From: Methanobacteriota archaeon
GTDB taxonomy: Archaea > Thermoplasmatota > Poseidoniia > Poseidoniales > Poseidoniaceae
Reading direction: 5' to 3'
DNA length: 17,165 nt
Assembly: GCA_002725275.1 (NCBI GenBank)
Contig: PBOE01000015.1
Span: 5,170 to 22,334 of the forward strand
The stretch's first letter is position 1. Every line of letters begins with the position of its first letter. Shown piece by piece: positions 7,080 to 14,776 of the stretch. A model generated the notes under the pieces. The model ran no database searches. It had not been told where the DNA came from and saw only the letters and a list, made by a program, of their open reading frames with translations. Made by a program: the position numbers and the translations under genes.

Positions 7080-9905
7080 ATGACAGCCGACGCAGAGCCC
7101 GTGGACGAAGTCGGCTGGCAACGACGTTGGGACGATGCCGGCTTGTTTCATGCGGACATCCACGGCGACCGACCCAAGTTCTACTGCCTCGAGATGTACC
7201 CTTATCCGTCCGGAAAAATGCACATGGGCCACGTGCGAAACTACTCCATCGGCGATGCTGTTGCCCGGTTCAAGCGATTGATGGGTTTTGACGTGCTCTA
7301 CCCGATGGGCTTCGATTCGTTCGGGATGCCCGCAGAAAACGCTGCCATCTCTGAAGGTGGCCACCCTCACGACATTACGGAACGGAACATGGCCTCCATC
7401 ACCGAGCAAATCAAGCGAATGGGGTTCTCCTACGACTGGCGTCGCACCCTCAAGAGCCACGACCCTCGCTACTACAAGTGGAACCAGTGGTTCTTCACCA
7501 AGTTCATGGAAAACGGATTGGCCACCCGTGAATTTTCCCCCGTCAACTGGTGCGAATCTTGCAGCACCGTGCTCGCCAACGAACAGGTCAAGGCCGGGCG
7601 ATGCTGGCGTTGCAACGGCCCGGTCGCCCAGAAGGAGATGAATCAATGGTTCCTCAACCTCCCTGCGTACGGGCAGGAACTGCAGGACGGGCTTGATACC
7701 ATCGGCTTTCCCGAGCACGTCAAATCCCTCCAACGCGATTGGCTCGGCCGATCAGAGGGCGCCAACATTCTGTTTGGCATCGTCGACGACGACCGGGACA
7801 TCGAGGTGTTCACCACCCGCCCGGACACCCTGTTTGGTTCTACCTTTGTCACCCTCGCCCCCGAACACCCGCTTGCCGAATCCTTGGTGGCGGGAACCGA
7901 ACACGAGGCGGCCTGGAAGGCGCTCTACGATGAAGTGGCGTCCATGGCGGAGTTCGACCGCATCAAGAACATGAACAAGAAGAAAGGCGTGTTCTCTGGA
8001 CGGTACGCTGTTCACCCCTTGACGGGTGAACACGTGCCCATCTGGATCGGCAATTTCGTCATCGCCACCTACGGCACGGGCGCTGTCATGGCCGTCCCAG
8101 GCCACGATGAGCGGGACCACGACTTTGCCAGGCAGTATGAGATTCCCATCAAGCGCGTGCTCGTGATGGAAGAAGGCGGTGACGCCCAAGCCCCCTTGGA
8201 CAAGGCCGAAGTTGACCTCGGTTGGATGGTCAACAGCCCAATGGAAGGGTTTGACGGCCTGTACGGTGCGGAAGCCAAGCAGGCCGTCTGCAGCGCCCTT
8301 GAACAGCGCGGCCGCGGCCACCAAACCATCAACTGGAAGATTCGACCGTGGTTGATTTCCCGTCAGCGGTATTGGGGCACCCCCATTCCCGTGATTCACT
8401 GTAAGGCCTGCGGCGCCGTTCCCGTTCCCGAGGAGGACCTCCCGGTTGAACTCCCCCGAGACGTGGTGTTCGGTCATGGAAACCCGTTGACCACGTCGGA
8501 GGCGTTCCTGAACGTCGACTGCCCAACTTGCGGCGAGCCCGCCCGCCGGGAAACCGACACCATGGACACGTTCATTGATTCCTCGTGGTACTTCCTTCGC
8601 TACACCGACGCTCTGAACGACGAGACGTCCTTTGCCAAACAGGTGGCCAACCACTGGATGCACGTGGATTTCTACTGCGGGGGCATCGAACACGCACAGA
8701 TGCACCTCATTTACGCCCGTTTCATGACCAAGGCGCTCCGGGACCTTGGCTTGGTTGACGTGGATGAACCGTTCAACGAGCTTCTCTGTCAGGGCATGGT
8801 CAACAAAGCCGCTCCGTTTTGCCAGCCGTGCGGTGTGACCCTTTCGACCGCGCATGAAGGGCAACCGTGCCCACACTGCGGCAGTGAATTGGGTTCTCGT
8901 TCAGCCAAGATGAGCAAGTCATTGGGCAACACGGTTTCCCCCGAGGACATGATCGCTCGCTACGGTGCCGACACGGTCCGCTTGTTCATCCTCTTCGCTG
9001 CCAACCCGACGGCCGGCATGGACTGGTCCGATGCAGCCCTCGATGCCAACCACCGCGTGATGGTGCAAATGCGAGGCATGCCGGCGCAACTGATGGCATG
9101 GTCAGGCGGAGCCTCACCGATGGACGGATGGCTGGAGGCTCGTTTTACTCAGCGCGTGCACGAGTTCGTCAAGGCCATGGACGAGTACGACTTGCGCCGT
9201 GCGGTCGAACTCTCCCACTACGAGGTCATCAAGGACATCAACTGGTACACGCGTCGCGGCGGACAAAACCTCGACCTCGCCCGGCGCTGGTTACCGTTGT
9301 GGGCGCAGATGGTTTCGGTGTCAACACCTCACCTGGCAGAGGAATGGTGGGCGGCCCTCGATGGCACCACCGGGTTGGTCGCCGGCAGCACCATGGCCGT
9401 CCCTGCGCCTCTTTCAGACGACCAAGAAACGGTGCTGGCTGGGGAACAGTACGTACGGGACGTGCTCGAGCAAGCCCGTAAGGTGCGCGTGGTCGCCGAG
9501 CGCCATCTCGGACAGCCTGCATCAGCAGCCACGTTTGTGGTCGCTCCATCCTGGAAACGAACCATGGCCCGTGCTGCGCTGGACTTCATCCAACAAGGGG
9601 GTCATCCAAAGCAATTCATTCCCGTGCTGCAGGACCTGCCGTTTGCGCAGGGGGAGCGCAAGGGCGAAATCATGGGTTTTTGGGGCAAGAAAATGCTGCC
9701 CCAGGTCTTCAAATGGGACGATGCTTCGAAAGCGGTGGTCGTCTCGTCCCTCGATGAAACATCGGTGCTGGAGAGCGCCAAGGCCTTCATCGCCCAAGAA
9801 CTTCAACTCGAGAACGTCACGGTCGTCCTCGGTGAGAGCGATGCGGACGAATCCGGGCGCGCCGGTTCGGCGATGCCGCTGTCGCCCGCCGTGGTCTATG
9901 CTTGA
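7080..9905 (+). CDS. leuS: Leucyl-tRNA synthetase (bacterial-type core)
   Basis: Charges tRNA-Leu with leucine in the cytoplasm and edits mischarged tRNA. The 941-residue class Ia enzyme shows the HIGH motif as HMGH (48-51) within YPYPSGKMHMGH and the KMSKS loop at 610-614 (AKMSKSLGN). The CP1 editing domain lies at about 222-415, with TTRPDTLFG (245-253) and GTGAVMAVPGHDERD (332-346). Cys pairs at 158/161 and 175/178 form a ZN-1-like module placed before CP1. This order and GFDSFGMPAENAA are features of bacterial-type LeuRS; archaeal enzymes insert CP1 differently. Further CxxC pairs occur at 441/444, 481/484, 581/584 and 597/600. The tail (about 800-941) ends AMPLSPAVVYA, recalling archaeal LeuRS C-termini rather than bacterial ones. 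The start is supported by GGTGA 6 nt upstream. The stop at 9903-9905 abuts the stop of the convergent gene. Confidence 0.97.
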   Translation: MTADAEPVDEVGWQRRWDDAGLFHADIHGDRPKFYCLEMYPYPSGKMHMGHVRNYSIGDAVARFKRLMGFDVLYPMGFDSFGMPAENAAISEGGHPHDITERNMASITEQIKRMGFSYDWRRTLKSHDPRYYKWNQWFFTKFMENGLATREFSPVNWCESCSTVLANEQVKAGRCWRCNGPVAQKEMNQWFLNLPAYGQELQDGLDTIGFPEHVKSLQRDWLGRSEGANILFGIVDDDRDIEVFTTRPDTLFGSTFVTLAPEHPLAESLVAGTEHEAAWKALYDEVASMAEFDRIKNMNKKKGVFSGRYAVHPLTGEHVPIWIGNFVIATYGTGAVMAVPGHDERDHDFARQYEIPIKRVLVMEEGGDAQAPLDKAEVDLGWMVNSPMEGFDGLYGAEAKQAVCSALEQRGRGHQTINWKIRPWLISRQRYWGTPIPVIHCKACGAVPVPEEDLPVELPRDVVFGHGNPLTTSEAFLNVDCPTCGEPARRETDTMDTFIDSSWYFLRYTDALNDETSFAKQVANHWMHVDFYCGGIEHAQMHLIYARFMTKALRDLGLVDVDEPFNELLCQGMVNKAAPFCQPCGVTLSTAHEGQPCPHCGSELGSRSAKMSKSLGNTVSPEDMIARYGADTVRLFILFAANPTAGMDWSDAALDANHRVMVQMRGMPAQLMAWSGGASPMDGWLEARFTQRVHEFVKAMDEYDLRRAVELSHYEVIKDINWYTRRGGQNLDLARRWLPLWAQMVSVSTPHLAEEWWAALDGTTGLVAGSTMAVPAPLSDDQETVLAGEQYVRDVLEQARKVRVVAERHLGQPASAATFVVAPSWKRTMARAALDFIQQGGHPKQFIPVLQDLPFAQGERKGEIMGFWGKKMLPQVFKWDDASKAVVVSSLDETSVLESAKAFIAQELQLENVTVVLGESDADESGRAGSAMPLSPAVVYA

Positions 9906-12602
9906 TTAAGCCTCTTCATCCATTGAAGGTCGAATCGGTGGGACGGTATCAGGCGCAATCTTTGGGAGTGGCGGGCCGGGCCGTTGCGAATTGGTGTAGA
10001 GCGCGTAGACGATGACCGCTCCAGCCAGCAGGAAGAGGACGGTGGAGAGGCTCACGCCGGATTCCTCGGTTTCGCTCGCCGGGTTGACGCTGGTGGTTTC
10101 ACACCCTCGCTCGTCGACCACGCTGTCCACCGGTGAATTGCCGCAGAAGTCGTAAGCGTTCACGACGCCGTCGCCGTCGTCGTCAAGTTGGTACTGACTG
10201 CAACCGTTGGACGACACCGTTTCTTCGCTGTCGGTGTTTGGACAGCGATCCAACGGGTCAAGAACGCCGTCCTGATCGTCATCGTCGTCTTCCACGGCGT
10301 CAATGCATCCGTCGCCGTCGTTGTCTTGACCGGGCGGAGCCGTCCCGATGAGCCCTCGAGGACAGCGATCAAAGGGATCGCTGATCCCGTCCTGATCGTC
10401 GTCGTTGTCTTCAAGGTCGTCATGACACCCGTCCCCGTCGTTATCGTACAGAGCAGCGTCGCCGCCCCAGTTTTTCTCACCGAGAGGGCAGGCGTCGTTG
10501 ACGTCCAAGACCGCATCGTCGTCGTCATCCTCGTCCGAGGTTTCGTCCAAGCAACCGTCGGCATCGTAATCGTTCCACGAAAAGGACACCCACGAGCGAA
10601 TGTCGTTCGGGCAGTTGTCATCGGGAATGGCAATGCCGTCTCCGTCCTTGTCGAGGTCGCAAGCATCACCGAGACCATCGTTGTCGAGGTCGGCTTGGGT
10701 TGGGTTGGCCAGCGCAGGGCAGTTGTCCGCTTGGTCAACGAAGCCGTCCCCGTCGTTGTCTTCGTCGGAGCATCCGTCGGTTTCAATGTCGGTCTCCTCG
10801 GTCGAGACCCAGCCCACCGGCCCTTTCGGGCACAGATCGTATTCATCGAACACACCGTCCTCGTCGTCGTCAAGGTCTTCGGTCAAGTCCCGGCACCCGT
10901 CGCTGTCATGGTCAGATACGTCGTTCGCAACCCATCCCACGTCCCCGGTAGGGCAATCATCGTTCACGTCCAACACCCCGTCGCCGTCAACATCATCGTC
11001 GCATGCGTCACCGTATGCATCAGCGTCGAGGTTGGCTTGGTCGCTGTTGGCGAGCTTGGGGCAGTTGTCCAACCCGTCAAGGACCCCGTCGAGGTCGAGG
11101 TCGGTCTCGTACAGCCAAATGCCCATGTCGTAATGGTCGCGTTGCACGAAGGCGTGAGCGCCGTAGGTTCCATCGCTGTTGGAGATAAACGAGATCACGG
11201 GTGAACCGGTGGCGCTCATGCTCAGGGAATCCGGGAGGTCGTCCCCTCCACCGCCTGCTGCAATGGCCCAATCCCACGTGCTGTTGGCTTGCCTTCGTCC
11301 GAGGAACAGGTCGTGATGGTTGCCGTCGTTCATGCCGTCGATGTCCGTCAGCGTGTACTCGCCGAGGACCAAGGTTCCCGTGGTTTTTCCAAGGATGAGC
11401 GAGTCACCCTGCTCGGTGATGTGAATCGCTGCGGCATGGTCAGCAGCACCGCCACCGAACCCGGTGGCGTGCAACCACTCGCCCTGGTCGGAGATGTGAG
11501 CCTCGTAGAAATCAACCCAGATCGAGGGGCCGATTTCGAGGTCGCCGAAGGTCATGTTTTGGAGGAAATCACCGACGATGGCAACACCACCGTCGTGGCG
11601 TCCGTCGCAATCCGTTGCCGATGCATCACTTGTCCCTCCGGCGCTCTTGGCCCAGAGCCAACCGCCGGAATTGTACTGTGCAACGGCAACGTGTGTTCCT
11701 CCACTGCTGGTGAGCTCGTGATCTCCAAAACTCACGAGTTCCAAGAAGGACGTGGCGAGGTACGTCTGTCCGCTGTAATCCGAGCAGAGCGAGCCGATGT
11801 TCTCAAGGTTCTGACTTGAGAACACGGTGTGCATGTGCAGGTGGTTGCCGGTGCTGTCAAGCACCAGCACGGCGATGGAATCTTCCGACACGCTCCCCGG
11901 TGCGAGTTCATCACCCGACGTCAAAGAGTCTCGGTGCAACACCGCCAGGTGAACCTCGTCGTTGGGACCGACCATCATGTCGATGACTGAAAGTTGGTAC
12001 GGGTTAGAGAGGCTCGTCGCCCACATCCATTCACCCGCAGGGGTCATTCCTGCGACAAAGACGCCGTTTTCATGGTCGTCAGCGGATTTGTTGACCGGTG
12101 GCAATTCACCGAGGGTCATGTTGCAGGCGTCCCCCTTGGTCATGTCGCAAAACGTTCCAGCAATGATGACGGTTCCGTCGCTTGTCCGGTCCATGGCTTC
12201 AATCCCGTCGAGCCCGCTGCTCGTTCCTGCCATGGTACCGGTCCACGTGCCGTTTTCATCCAGCCAGCCCAAAAAGAAATCAAGGCCAAAACTGGAGTCG
12301 TCGCTGGAAAATCCAATCACATCGCCGTGGAATTCGACGTTTTGCTCAAACAAGCCTCCGACCAACATGCTGCCGTTAGGGAGCGGGACCATGGCGCTGA
12401 CCCGTTCGTAACTAGCGCCGCCTGCACTCGCCAGCCAGCCGCTGACGTTCTCCGCTTGGCTCATCCTTGGCTCGGTTGAGGCTGGCAGCGCGTCGCCGCC
12501 TTCGTGGTTGGCCATTGACAGGGGCGTCAGCACCATCATGCTCACGACCAGCATCGGAAGGATGCCACGGATTGTCATGGCGGAACGACGATGCTTTCGC
12601 AT
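9906..12602 (-). CDS. Surface-anchored seven-bladed propeller with TSP3 repeats and C-terminal TM
   Basis: The product is 898 residues starting at ATG 12600-12602; ATG at 12576-12578 is an alternative. A signal peptide (1-31: RKHRR then hydrophobic, ending SMA) leads to about 445 residues that divide into seven repeats of 55-75 residues. Each has a GGxxD-type opening, a GSxLVxGxF-type core and an ending such as GEWMWA, GGWLWA or STWDWA. This resembles SBBP-type propeller repeats. Residues 501-834 hold nine Cys-paired Asp-rich units. Two are textbook thrombospondin type 3 (NCPALANPTQADLDNDGLGD); the others are the longer CPxG...GW...DGC variant. A Ser/Glu linker, a TM (about 850-870) and a short Pro-rich cytoplasmic tail (RPGPPLPKIAPD) follow. 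Predicted to be an extracellular, calcium-stabilised binding or adhesion protein with unknown ligand. It shares architecture but not evident sequence with the propeller protein at 953-4384. Confidence 0.87.
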   Translation of the reverse strand: MRKHRRSAMTIRGILPMLVVSMMVLTPLSMANHEGGDALPASTEPRMSQAENVSGWLASAGGASYERVSAMVPLPNGSMLVGGLFEQNVEFHGDVIGFSSDDSSFGLDFFLGWLDENGTWTGTMAGTSSGLDGIEAMDRTSDGTVIIAGTFCDMTKGDACNMTLGELPPVNKSADDHENGVFVAGMTPAGEWMWATSLSNPYQLSVIDMMVGPNDEVHLAVLHRDSLTSGDELAPGSVSEDSIAVLVLDSTGNHLHMHTVFSSQNLENIGSLCSDYSGQTYLATSFLELVSFGDHELTSSGGTHVAVAQYNSGGWLWAKSAGGTSDASATDCDGRHDGGVAIVGDFLQNMTFGDLEIGPSIWVDFYEAHISDQGEWLHATGFGGGAADHAAAIHITEQGDSLILGKTTGTLVLGEYTLTDIDGMNDGNHHDLFLGRRQANSTWDWAIAAGGGGDDLPDSLSMSATGSPVISFISNSDGTYGAHAFVQRDHYDMGIWLYETDLDLDGVLDGLDNCPKLANSDQANLDADAYGDACDDDVDGDGVLDVNDDCPTGDVGWVANDVSDHDSDGCRDLTEDLDDDEDGVFDEYDLCPKGPVGWVSTEETDIETDGCSDEDNDGDGFVDQADNCPALANPTQADLDNDGLGDACDLDKDGDGIAIPDDNCPNDIRSWVSFSWNDYDADGCLDETSDEDDDDDAVLDVNDACPLGEKNWGGDAALYDNDGDGCHDDLEDNDDDQDGISDPFDRCPRGLIGTAPPGQDNDGDGCIDAVEDDDDDQDGVLDPLDRCPNTDSEETVSSNGCSQYQLDDDGDGVVNAYDFCGNSPVDSVVDERGCETTSVNPASETEESGVSLSTVLFLLAGAVIVYALYTNSQRPGPPLPKIAPDTVPPIRPSMDEEA
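10101..11102 (-). repeat. Nine Cys-paired TSP3-like coding repeats
   Basis: Residues 501-834 of the surface protein consist of tandem D-x-D-x-D-G-V-x-D units, each followed by Asp-x-Cys-Pro. Seven units are of the long type (CPxG, Trp-rich spacer, D-x-D-x-DGC) or degenerate forms of it. Two are the canonical short type ending GDACD. The last unit lacks Pro after Cys (DFCGNS). The spacing fits calcium-binding thrombospondin-type repeats; metal binding is inferred. Confidence 0.88.
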
Positions 12603-12674
12603 AAGAACCCGTCGTGCAGCCGTCCGGTCGGAAGCGGGGGAGCCTTCATTGAGTGTCGGCGGAGACCGGCGTCC

Positions 12675-13718
12675 ATGGGTGATGGCTCAACGCCGAATCG
12701 AGGCCGAAAACAACGAAGCCGTTCATCGTCCAAACGCCGCTATGGCGGTCCAAAGCGCACGCAACAAATGGAACGATTTGCTCGTGATGTGGCGTCCATG
12801 AACACCGTCGCCGAGCAACGGTTTGACCGCACCCCCCTTCCCATGGCGTTCCCGAAGGACATGGAAGCGCCCCGGACGTTCCACCTTTCGTGGACACCCG
12901 AACCGGTCCCGCTGAACACCGAAGAACGGGTCGCCTCCATGGTGGTCAAGCGCGGGGACTTCGGATGGCTTTCAGACGACCGCGTGGACAACATCGCCAA
13001 GCAACTCGATTCGGAGAACATGACCCTCGATCAAGCGCTCTCGCTGCGGTCGGCGCTGCTGCAGCAAAAAACGGTCTATTCCCATCACCGTTTGAAGTCA
13101 AAAGCGAAGGAACTCGCACGACGCTACCGCAACGGGACGTCCATTGTCGATCTCTCAAAAGAGTATGATTTCCCACCCGTGAACATCTTCCGCGTGGTGC
13201 TCGAGGCGATGGGTTGGTCCAAGAAACGAATCAAGGAGAGTTTGCGGAACCCCTCGAGCATGAAGCAGCGTGAACGTGAGGAATTTGAAGCCGCAGAGGC
13301 CATCGATCGGGTGTCAAGCGTCGATCAGTCCGAAACGCAAGTCAAGGCCGACCTGTTCGAGGACATCCTTGCTGATTGGTTTGAAGCGCAAGGCATCCGG
13401 TTGCGTCGTCAACCCGAGATGGTGAAGGAACAATCCGAACTGCTGGGCCGACCCGTTCGAACACCGGACTTGCTGTTTCTCGATCACGTCTACATCAACG
13501 ATCAACCGGTCGCTTGGATCGATGCCAAGCACTTCTACGGGGCCGACGTGGAATTCCAACGCAAGAAGATGAAGAAGCAGATGAATCGCTACATCGAGGA
13601 GTGGGGCAGCGGAGCAATCATGTTTCGCCACGGGTTCTCAGAGAACCTCTTCTTGCCGGGTGTCCTGATGCTGGATGCCAGCCCCATTGACCTCACCCGC
13701 CTCAATCAGGACGACTGA
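12675..13718 (+). CDS. TPD-motif PD-(D/E)XK nuclease-like protein, CDIN1/C15orf41 homologue
   Basis: From ATG 12675 the protein is 347 residues. In-frame ATGs at 12591, 12768 and 12798 are alternatives; the first would overlap the divergent gene and none has a clear RBS. After a basic N-terminus (RGRKQRSRSSSKRR) comes a helical HTH-like region, with LARRYRNGTSIVDLSKEYDF then PVNIFRVVLEAMG (about 146-180). It matches in order the human CDIN1 N-terminal region as I recall it. The C-terminal domain has TPDLLF (263-268), then WIDAKHFYG (281-289). This is the TPD motif and D-x-K of the PD-(D/E)XK fold; human CDIN1 has TPDFIL and WIESKASFG. The stretch WGSGAIMFRHGFSENL follows, again collinear with the human protein. 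It is probably a nucleic-acid-cleaving or binding protein; the substrate is unknown. It starts divergently from a surface-protein gene and overlaps the 3' end of the pantoate kinase gene by 17 bp. Confidence 0.82.
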   Translation: MGDGSTPNRGRKQRSRSSSKRRYGGPKRTQQMERFARDVASMNTVAEQRFDRTPLPMAFPKDMEAPRTFHLSWTPEPVPLNTEERVASMVVKRGDFGWLSDDRVDNIAKQLDSENMTLDQALSLRSALLQQKTVYSHHRLKSKAKELARRYRNGTSIVDLSKEYDFPPVNIFRVVLEAMGWSKKRIKESLRNPSSMKQREREEFEAAEAIDRVSSVDQSETQVKADLFEDILADWFEAQGIRLRRQPEMVKEQSELLGRPVRTPDLLFLDHVYINDQPVAWIDAKHFYGADVEFQRKKMKKQMNRYIEEWGSGAIMFRHGFSENLFLPGVLMLDASPIDLTRLNQDD

Positions 13719-14733
13719 CCGGCGCAACGGACGTGATGAGGCAGGCGTACCCCCGCTCACGAACACCGGCCGCCAAGGCCTCCAACTCTCGCTCGGTAGG
13801 ATGGTTGTCCAAATTCCGAGGGAGAACGGCCACGGAACTTCCCAGCATGCACAGGCGAACCGCCATCGTCGCTTGCCATCCACCGTCTTGAACTGCGAGA
13901 AGCGTGCTTCGGTGGATGCGGACACGCTCGTCCTCATCCAGCATGCCTGAGGCCGCCGCAAAGGTTCTCGCTTCTCGAAGGAGGTCAGCCCAACGCGCCT
14001 CGGACCACGGTTCGGCGGCCAAGGCAGCCACCCCTTCCTCGCCCGCCGCCGTGATGGAGCGTTGCCAATCGGGGTCGTCGATGTAGGTCGATGTGTGACG
14101 TTCTTCCGTGGGATCCCACGCCAGCAGGACCGGAACGGTTGCCTCAAACGAGGTCGCTTGACCCGGCCAACCGGGAGCACCCGGTGCCAAACGGAGCTCA
14201 ACGCCGCCGACGGAGGCGCCCAAGACGTCGCCCAAACCCGCACCGTGCAACCGTTCAATCCGGTGAGCGATTTTGAGGTATTGTGTCGGTCGGCCCCGCC
14301 CGGTGAGGGCGTGGATGACCCGACCCACAGCGATCAGACCGGCGGCGGACATGCCAAAGCCCTGGCTGGTCGGGCATTCAATTTGGATATCAATGTCCAC
14401 GTGTTCGTCATCTCGCAACAGGGTGGCATCGTGGCAGGCTTCGATGAAATCCAGGTAGAGGTCGATTTGCTCGATGTGTTCGTCGTGCATGTTTCGAACG
14501 GTGACAACGGAGGGCTCGGGGGTTTGCTTTTGCAGCGGTGTGTCCGGTTTGATCCCCGCCATGGGTTCGGTTGTGGCGGTGGGTCGACGGTGGAGGGTTC
14601 CGGTTGCTTCGACACCGTGGTGAATCGAAAACCCAGCGCCTTTGCTGCCCTGGCTCCGGCTGAGGGCGGTGGTCTTGTCAACGGTGAACAGGAGGGTGAT
14701 GTGGCCACCGCAGCGTTGCGTAACGGTGGTCAT
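13702..14733 (-). CDS. Pantoate kinase (GHMP family), archaeal CoA biosynthesis
   Basis: Phosphorylates pantoate to 4-phosphopantoate, the first of two steps by which archaea replace bacterial PanC/PanK in coenzyme A synthesis. From ATG 14731-14733 it has 343 residues. The N-terminal GHITLLFTVD with QGSKGAGFSIHHGVEA (about 10-43) matches the family's opening strand and glycine turn. The GHMP ATP loop is PTSQGFGMSAAG (121-132). GAGLGDVLGASVGG (164-177) is the conserved second glycine segment. The frame stays open up to a TTG at 14782-14784 that overlaps the rpoD end, but the ATG leaves only 10 residues before the conserved core and is preferred. The ATG lies 43 nt after the rpoD stop, so the gene is probably the last of the ribosomal operon. 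Its 3' end overlaps the convergent TPD-protein gene. Mevalonate kinase-like paralogues share the fold, but the end motifs favour pantoate kinase. Confidence 0.85.
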   Translation of the reverse strand: MTTVTQRCGGHITLLFTVDKTTALSRSQGSKGAGFSIHHGVEATGTLHRRPTATTEPMAGIKPDTPLQKQTPEPSVVTVRNMHDEHIEQIDLYLDFIEACHDATLLRDDEHVDIDIQIECPTSQGFGMSAAGLIAVGRVIHALTGRGRPTQYLKIAHRIERLHGAGLGDVLGASVGGVELRLAPGAPGWPGQATSFEATVPVLLAWDPTEERHTSTYIDDPDWQRSITAAGEEGVAALAAEPWSEARWADLLREARTFAAASGMLDEDERVRIHRSTLLAVQDGGWQATMAVRLCMLGSSVAVLPRNLDNHPTERELEALAAGVRERGYACLITSVAPVSRPD

Positions 14734-14776
14734 CCCTTCGTCCGAAGGAGCGCTGGCTGATGAATGCCGCGATGCC

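Noticed and set aside
10188..11204. 338-residue plus-strand open frame opposite the second TSP3 region
   Set aside because: Same effect: Asp codons read antisense as Val. Low-complexity V-rich protein with no recognisable domain.
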